NCBI GenBank assembly: GCA_964588285.1
Contig: CAZPNX010000022.1
Span: forward strand, 1 to 41,709
Source: CAZPNX01 sp964588285
GTDB lineage: Bacteria; Edwardsbacteria; AC1; EtOH8
Direction of reading: 5' to 3'
DNA: 41,709 nt
The notes beneath the pieces are model-generated. The model worked only from the letters and a program-made list of their open reading frames with translations, had not been told where the DNA came from and did no database searches. Of the stretch, positions 37,080 to 41,709 are shown one piece after another. A program made the translations under genes and the position numbers. How positions within the stretch are numbered: the first letter of the stretch is position 1; each line of letters starts with the position of its first letter.

Positions 37080-37463
37080 ATGAAGTACTTAAAGACCAAT
37101 CGATCCGCCTGCCGCGGCGTCCGGGCCTGCGAGAAGGTCTGCTCCAAAACCTTCTTCAAGTCCGAGGATCCGGCCAAGTCGGCCATCAGGGTGGCCGAGA
37201 AGGACGGCGCCTTCGAGATCAACGTCTGCAACCAGTGCGGCCAATGCATCGAGGTTTGCCCGGTGCAGGCCCTCTATCGCAACAAGCAGGGGGTGGTGAT
37301 GCTGGACAAGAAGCTGTGTGTCGGCTGTTTGATGTGCGTCGGCTTCTGCCCCACCCTCTCCATGCGCGCCCACCCCGAACTCCGCGAGCCCTTCAAGTGC
37401 ATCGCCTGCGGCGCCTGTGCCAAAGCCTGTCCCCATGGCGCGCTTGAGATAGCCGAAAAATAG
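37080..37463 (+). CDS. Polyferredoxin (4Fe-4S) partner of the tungsten oxidoreductase
   Basis: 127 residues with four cysteine groups: CRGVRACEKVC (residues 11-21), CNQCGQCIEVCP, CVGCLMCVGFCP and CIACGACAKACP. The last three are full CxxCxxCxxxCP motifs. The first lacks the second cysteine (Val in its place), so that site depends on other cysteines or holds an altered cluster. It probably carries three to four 4Fe-4S clusters and passes electrons to or from the oxidoreductase encoded 66 bases downstream, as in aldehyde:ferredoxin oxidoreductase pairs. Cytosolic, no signal peptide. Confidence 0.92.
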   Translation: MKYLKTNRSACRGVRACEKVCSKTFFKSEDPAKSAIRVAEKDGAFEINVCNQCGQCIEVCPVQALYRNKQGVVMLDKKLCVGCLMCVGFCPTLSMRAHPELREPFKCIACGACAKACPHGALEIAEK

Positions 37464-37470
37464 GACCTGG

Positions 37471-37498
37471 GAACAGTTTCAAACGTTTGAAACTGTTC
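37471..37498. promoter_or_regulatory. Perfect 28-bp palindrome between ferredoxin and oxidoreductase genes
   Basis: The half-site GAACAGTTTCAAAC (37471-37484) is followed directly by its exact complement, with no spacer. As DNA it is an ideal operator for a dimeric regulator. As RNA it would fold to a 12-bp hairpin with an ACGT loop, followed by CGGACTTTT, so it could also be an attenuator or a processing site. It lies eight bases after the ferredoxin stop. Confidence 0.85.
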
Positions 37499-37529
37499 GG
37501 ACTTTTAAAGAAAGAAAACTGGAGAAGCC

Positions 37530-39980
37530 ATGAACGACGAGAGAACCTTCGAATACACCGGATACCTCGATAAAATCGAGGAGATGAAGCGGGCCCACCG
37601 GGTATTGGCCGAATACAAATTCACCCCCAGCCTGCCGGAGAAGGGCTACACCGACCGCAGCCTGCATATCGACCTTTCGACCTTGAAGATCAGCGAGAAG
37701 AAGATAGACCGCAAGATGAAGGAGATCTTCACCGGCGGCCGCGGCTTCGGGCTGAAATACCTCTGGGACGCCATAAGCCCTTCCACTAAGTGGAACGATC
37801 CCGAAAACGACATCATCATCTCGCCGGGGCCGATAGGCGGCATCACCCAGTACCCGGGCGCCGGCAAATCCCTGGTGGTCACCCTGTCGCCCATCACCAA
37901 CATCCCCATCGATTCCAATGTCGGCGGCTACTTCGGTCCGCTGCTTAAATTCTCGGGCTTCGACGCTTTGGAGATCCAGGGCAAGGCCAAGGGGGAGGTG
38001 ATCGTGGTCATCGACGGGGTCAAGGGAAAGGTGACCATCGAGACGGCGCCCTTGGAGTCGGTTGACTCCCACATCGCCGCCGAGCAATTCACCCATCAGT
38101 ACGCAGACGGCCAAGATGATTACCGCAACGTTTCGGTGGTCTCCTCGGGCCAGGCGGCCGAGCATAGCCTGATCGGCTGCCTCAACTTCTCCTATTACGA
38201 TGTCAGGCGGAAGGTGACCCGCCTCAAGCAGGCCGGCCGGGGCGGCATCGGCACCGTCTTCCGGAACAAGAAGCTCAAGGCCTTAGTGGTCCACGGGCCG
38301 CAGGTCAAGGGCGACATGAACCGGCCGGCCGACCTGGGCCGGGTGCAGCGGGCCGGCATCAAGCTGCACCGCGAGATGCACGACTTCGACGACAAGATGT
38401 GCACCATGCGCAAGGTGGGCACCACCAACATCGTCAGCGTCATGAACGCCTACGACCTGCTGCCGGTGATGAACTTCCAGTACGGCAGCCATCCCGAGGC
38501 CAACAAGATAGACAAGACCACCTGGATAAAACGGTTCACCCAGAACATCCCGGACGGCTGCTGGTACGGCTGCTCCATGTCCTGCGCCCACGGGGTGGAC
38601 GGCTTCGTGCTGAGGACCGGCCCCTATAAGGGCCATAAGGTGATCGTGGACGGGCCGGAGTACGAGACCGCGGCCGGGGTCGGCTCCAACTGCGGCATCT
38701 TCGATCCCGACTGGGTGCTGGAGTGCAACTTCTACTGCGATACCTACGGGGTGGACACAATCTCCTTCGGCACCCTGTGCGCCTTCGTCATGGAGTGCTG
38801 GCAGCGGGGCATACTCAACAAAGAACGGACCGGCGACCTGGATCTCTCTTGGGGCAACGGGGAGTCGCAATTGGAGATGCTGCACCAGATGGCCCGGGGC
38901 CAGGGCTTCGGGGCTGAGTACGCCGGTCAGGGGGTAGCCCGGATGAAGCGGATGTTCGCCGAGAGGGGCTGGGGCGACCGCCGGCTCTTGGACGATATCG
39001 GGCTGGAGGGCAAGGGCCTGGAGCAGTCGCAGTACCAATCCAAGGAATCGCTGGCCCAGCAGGGCGGCTACTACCTGACCAATAAGGGGCCGCAGCACGA
39101 CGAGGCCTGGCTGATATTCATGGACATGGTCAACAATCAGATCCCCACCTTCGAGGACAAGGCCGAGGCCCTCTACTACTTTCCCATGTTCCGCACCTGG
39201 TTCGGCTTAAACGGCCTGTGCAAGCTGCCGTGGAACGACATCGAGCCGGGCGACAACCGGACGAAAAATGCCCCCATGGAGGCGGCCAAGGTGCCGGAGC
39301 ACGTCCAGAACTATGTGGACCTGTTCTCCGGGGTCACCGGCCGGGAGATCGACAAAGAGGAACTGATCCGGATGTCGGAGCGTGTCTACCAGTTCCAGCG
39401 GGTGTTCGACCTGCGGATGGGCAAGGGCACCCGCGAGCACGATCGGGCGCCCTACCGGGCGGTGGGTCCGGTCACCAAGGAGGAGTACGAGTCGCGCCAG
39501 GAGCGCTACGACAAGCAGCTCAAGGAGTGGATGGGCATCGATCCCGAAGGCAAGAGCACCGAGGAGAAGATGGCCCTGCACCGCAAGTACCGGGAGGAAC
39601 GCTACCAGAAGCTGGTGGACGCGGTCTACAAACGCCGCGGCTGGACCTCCAACGGCATTCCAACATTAGAGACTCTCCGACGCAACAAGATAGATTTTCC
39701 CGAGGTGGTGGCGGTGGTGCTGCCGCATCTTTCCGAGTCCGAGGTCAGGGAGGCCAGAGCGGCTTATTCCATTGGCGGTGAGAAGGGAAGAGGAAAAAAG
39801 GAGACGACGAAGGGAAGGAAAAAGACAGGGAAGAGGGGACGGCAGGCCAAAACCAAGCCGAAAGGCAAGCCGGCTTCTAAAATTGTCAAGAAAAAGAAAA
39901 CCAAATCGCCGGGAAGGCCGCGTAAGGCCATCAAAGCAAAATCGAAGGCTAAGAAGCCGGCGCGCAGAAAACTGCGATAG
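37530..39980 (+). CDS. Tungsten aldehyde:ferredoxin oxidoreductase-family enzyme with basic tail
   Basis: 816 residues. Core signatures of the AOR family: GGRGFGLKYLWD (about 71-82), SPGPIGGITQYPGAGKS, NVGGYFGPLLKFSGFDALEI, AGRGGIGTVFRNKKLKALVV, and the cluster cysteines Cys344-x3-Cys348-x3-Cys352 in GCWYGCSMSC with a late Cys564 in NGLCKLPW. These bind a tungsto-bispterin and a 4Fe-4S cluster and oxidise aldehydes or reduce acids or aromatic acyl-CoA. The core resembles the BamB/YdhV-like branch more than archaeal AOR, but the substrate is open. From about residue 750 to the end follows a 66-residue tail that is half Lys/Arg, with no counterpart in the family as I know it. No fully consensus ribosome site is seen before the ATG (GGAG at about 37521-37524). 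Confidence 0.93.
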   Translation: MNDERTFEYTGYLDKIEEMKRAHRVLAEYKFTPSLPEKGYTDRSLHIDLSTLKISEKKIDRKMKEIFTGGRGFGLKYLWDAISPSTKWNDPENDIIISPGPIGGITQYPGAGKSLVVTLSPITNIPIDSNVGGYFGPLLKFSGFDALEIQGKAKGEVIVVIDGVKGKVTIETAPLESVDSHIAAEQFTHQYADGQDDYRNVSVVSSGQAAEHSLIGCLNFSYYDVRRKVTRLKQAGRGGIGTVFRNKKLKALVVHGPQVKGDMNRPADLGRVQRAGIKLHREMHDFDDKMCTMRKVGTTNIVSVMNAYDLLPVMNFQYGSHPEANKIDKTTWIKRFTQNIPDGCWYGCSMSCAHGVDGFVLRTGPYKGHKVIVDGPEYETAAGVGSNCGIFDPDWVLECNFYCDTYGVDTISFGTLCAFVMECWQRGILNKERTGDLDLSWGNGESQLEMLHQMARGQGFGAEYAGQGVARMKRMFAERGWGDRRLLDDIGLEGKGLEQSQYQSKESLAQQGGYYLTNKGPQHDEAWLIFMDMVNNQIPTFEDKAEALYYFPMFRTWFGLNGLCKLPWNDIEPGDNRTKNAPMEAAKVPEHVQNYVDLFSGVTGREIDKEELIRMSERVYQFQRVFDLRMGKGTREHDRAPYRAVGPVTKEEYESRQERYDKQLKEWMGIDPEGKSTEEKMALHRKYREERYQKLVDAVYKRRGWTSNGIPTLETLRRNKIDFPEVVAVVLPHLSESEVREARAAYSIGGEKGRGKKETTKGRKKTGKRGRQAKTKPKGKPASKIVKKKKTKSPGRPRKAIKAKSKAKKPARRKLR

Positions 39981-40028
39981 GTTATCACTGAGGCAGCCCA
40001 TTAAGTATCAACAAACCAGAGGGCCGGC

Positions 40029-40490
40029 GTGCGTTTAGTCATCCAAAGGGTTTCCAAAGCCTCGGTGACGCCTGACGGGCTGTTCGCCAGCTCCATCGGC
40101 CGGGGCTTGGTCATCCTGGCCGGGTTCACCCACGACGACACCGAGGACGACGTCAGACTGCTGGCCAAGAAATGCCTGGACCTCAGGATTTTCGAGGACC
40201 AGTCCGGCAAGATCAACCTCTCGGTGCGCGACATCAAGGGCGGCCTGCTGGCGGTCTCCCAGTTCACCTTGTACGCCGACGTCCGCCGCGGACGCCGGCC
40301 TTCGTTCACCCAGGCGGCCGAGCCCAAAAAGGCCGAGGAGCTTTACAACCGTTTTGTCGAGGCCCTGAAACAGAGCGGCCTGGAGGTGCAGACCGGAAAT
40401 TTCGGGGCCAAGATGTCGGTGGAGATCCATAACGACGGGCCGGTAACCATCATCATGCACTCGGCCGAGTTTAAGAAGTCGAACCTGTAG
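40029..40490 (+). CDS. dtd: D-aminoacyl-tRNA deacylase
   Basis: 153 residues. It hydrolyses D-amino acids (and glycine on tRNA-Ala) from mischarged tRNA. The start MRLVIQRVSKASV, the SQFTLYADVRRGRRPSF motif and the C-terminal NDGPVTIIM (Gly-cisPro motif) are all intact, so a working dimer is expected. The start is GTG 40029; the conserved protein begins at the next codon, which fixes it. It follows the oxidoreductase by 48 bases. Confidence 0.97.
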   Translation: MRLVIQRVSKASVTPDGLFASSIGRGLVILAGFTHDDTEDDVRLLAKKCLDLRIFEDQSGKINLSVRDIKGGLLAVSQFTLYADVRRGRRPSFTQAAEPKKAEELYNRFVEALKQSGLEVQTGNFGAKMSVEIHNDGPVTIIMHSAEFKKSNL

Positions 40491-40515
40491 CACTGATTGG
40501 CTCTGTATCGAGGAA

Positions 40516-40587
40516 GTCATGCCGAGCTTGTCGAGGCATGACGAAGACTAGAACCGAAAAAGCCACCCTTCGACAAGCTCAGGGTGA
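40516..40587. repeat. Pair of REP-like hairpins between dtd and tdh
   Basis: Hairpin one: GTCATGCC (40516-40523) with GGCATGAC (40535-40542), loop GAGCTTGTCGA. Hairpin two: CACCCT (40564-40569) with AGGGTG (40581-40586), loop TCGACAAGCTC. The two loops are exact complements, so the pair can also fold into one larger structure. CCCTTCGACAAGCTCAGGG is a form I know as a widespread intergenic repeat in bacteria. Confidence 0.85.
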
Positions 40588-40606
40588 CGCAAGAAAAAAG
40601 CGTACC

Positions 40607-41709
40607 ATGCCCGAAACGATGAATGCCGTGGTCAAGACGGCCCCGAAGCTAGGCGCCGAGTGGCGCCAGGTGCCGTATCCGAAGCTGCCGCCGGACTGGG
40701 TGATGCTCAAAGTCCGGGCCACCTCCATCTGCGGCACCGACGTCCACATCTACGAGTGGAACAAGTGGGCCGGCGAGCGGATCGGCGAAAAGAACCTGCC
40801 CCAGATCCTGGGGCACGAGGTGGCCGGCGAGGTGATCGAGGTCGGGCCGCACTGCAAGCGCCTCAAGCCGGGGGACTACATATCGGCCGAGACCCACATC
40901 TACCATCCCGGCGACCTGCAGGCGCAGCTGGGCCAGCTGCACATCGGGGAGCGCATGAGGATCGTGGGGGTGGACCACGACGGCTGTTTCGCCGAGTACT
41001 TCGCGGTGCCGGAATCGGTCTGCTGGGTCAACGACAAGTCCATCCCGCCGGAGCTGGCCACGGTCCAGGAGCCCATGGGCAACGCCTGTTACACTCTGCT
41101 GGGCGAGGACAATGATGTGGCCGGCAAAACGGTGGCCATCTACGGCGACGGGCCGACCGCCCTGTTCGCCTCCGGCCTGGCCCGGGCCTGCGGGCTGGCC
41201 CAGATCTTCGTCATCGGCATGTCGGACTTCGCCCTGGGGATTGCCAAAAGGATGGGGGCCGACCACACCCTGAACATAAACGACAAATCCATTGACCGCC
41301 TCCAATTCGTCCGCGACCACACCGGCGGCTACGGAACCGACATCGTCCTGGACATGGTGGGGGCGCCGTCCGCCATCGAGGAGGGGCTGAAGGTGATCCG
41401 CAAGGGCGGCCGCTACAGCGCCTTTGGGGTGGGGCCCTCGCCGATTCCGGTGGACTACGTCAACGGGATCGTCTTCCGGGGCATCACCATCAACGGCATC
41501 TCGGGACGCAAGATGTTCGACACTTGGTACCGGGTGCGCAATCTGTTGTCCTCGGGCCGGATCGACATCAGGCCCATCGTCACCCACCTGTTCGCCCTGA
41601 AGGACTTTGCCAAGGGGTTCGAGGCGGCCATGGGCAATCCCCGGCAGTGCGGCAAGGCGGTGCTGTTTCCGGACAAGGCGGAGCTGGAGGCGGCCAGGAA
41701 GAGGATGGG
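40607..41709 (+). CDS. tdh: L-threonine 3-dehydrogenase-type zinc dehydrogenase (partial)
   Basis: The first 367 codons are in the window and the frame is still open. Medium-chain dehydrogenase: ATSICGTDVHIYEWNKWA (catalytic zinc Cys42 and the Tdh-specific region), GHEVAGEVIEVG (His70, Glu71), then the NAD site AIYGDGPTALFASGLARA, and later GISGRKMFDTW typical of Tdh. The segment 91-119, where Tdh normally has four cysteines holding a structural zinc, reads SAETHIYHPGDLQAQL and has none. It would oxidise threonine to 2-amino-3-ketobutyrate. Starts at 40607 and 40619 are both possible; no ribosome site decides. A related sugar or polyol dehydrogenase cannot be excluded. Confidence 0.85.
   Translation, partial: MPETMNAVVKTAPKLGAEWRQVPYPKLPPDWVMLKVRATSICGTDVHIYEWNKWAGERIGEKNLPQILGHEVAGEVIEVGPHCKRLKPGDYISAETHIYHPGDLQAQLGQLHIGERMRIVGVDHDGCFAEYFAVPESVCWVNDKSIPPELATVQEPMGNACYTLLGEDNDVAGKTVAIYGDGPTALFASGLARACGLAQIFVIGMSDFALGIAKRMGADHTLNINDKSIDRLQFVRDHTGGYGTDIVLDMVGAPSAIEEGLKVIRKGGRYSAFGVGPSPIPVDYVNGIVFRGITINGISGRKMFDTWYRVRNLLSSGRIDIRPIVTHLFALKDFAKGFEAAMGNPRQCGKAVLFPDKAELEAARKRM

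Noticed and set aside
39772..39980. Lysine-rich tail as a frameshift artefact
   Set aside because: The frame has no break, the codons encode Lys/Arg regularly, and the other frames give no family-like continuation. It still deserves checking against raw reads.

Overview
The window is GC-rich bacterial DNA packed with genes on both strands. It holds about 41 protein genes or partial genes, one tRNA, a tmRNA, a TPP riboswitch and several clear promoters and terminators. The content suggests an anaerobic or oxygen-sensitive, uncultivated bacterium: a tungsten-type aldehyde:ferredoxin oxidoreductase with a polyferredoxin, the radical-SAM ThiH route to thiazole, a rubrerythrin-like di-iron protein, and many TPR proteins with no recognisable partners. 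I cannot place it in a phylum from sequence alone; a candidate-phylum origin is only an impression.

Layout. 1-6862 (+): the end of an MFS transporter; an unrecognised coiled-coil protein translationally coupled to a CstA-type peptide/carbon-starvation permease, a Nudix hydrolase and an MBL-fold hydrolase; then pgk-tpiA, closed by a strong hairpin. 6977-10714 (-): rubrerythrin-like protein, an alpha-oxoamine synthase (serine palmitoyltransferase/KBL type), rsmI and an NAD-dependent epimerase. 10715-11410 is an AT-rich gap with a fragment of a second epimerase gene. 11411-17664 (+): a tightly spaced run of TPR protein, acpS, bifunctional NAD(P)HX repair enzyme, half-size TauE/SafE permease, a second TPR protein, FmdB-type zinc ribbon and pdxA. 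17762-18801 (+): ftsE without ftsX, then a small membrane-anchored protein. 18860-20245 (-): a third TPR protein.

20395-25035 (+): a signalling island made of a soluble five-PAS histidine kinase, its NarL-type response regulator, a degenerate receiver, an HNH-fold protein with an altered active site and a single-domain receiver. 25264-29174: mscL, tmRNA (-), a fourth TPR protein (+), a fifth TPR protein (-) paralogous to the third, and tRNA-Lys(CUU) (-). 29296-30612 (+): NCS2 purine permease. 30667-33870 (+): strong promoter, TPP riboswitch and thiS-thiG-thiH-thiE. 33927-34352 (+): NifU/IscU scaffold. 34391-34865 (-): a frameshifted transposase remnant. 34915-36929 (+): M23 peptidase and CapA-like protein. 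37080-39980 (+): polyferredoxin and a tungsten oxidoreductase carrying a very basic C-terminal tail, separated by a perfect 28-bp palindrome. 40029-41709 (+): dtd, two REP-like hairpins and a threonine-dehydrogenase-type gene that runs off the window.

How the parts work together. The thi genes plus the Fe-S scaffold serve thiamine and cluster assembly. The ferredoxin/oxidoreductase pair is a redox module. Tdh and the alpha-oxoamine synthase could together cleave threonine to glycine and acetyl-CoA, although the synthase reads more like a sphingolipid-type enzyme. The most unusual items are the histone-like tail on the oxidoreductase, the palindrome before it, the kinase/degenerate receiver/HNH island, the dispersed TPR family, and several promoters placed so close to start codons that the mRNAs would be leaderless.
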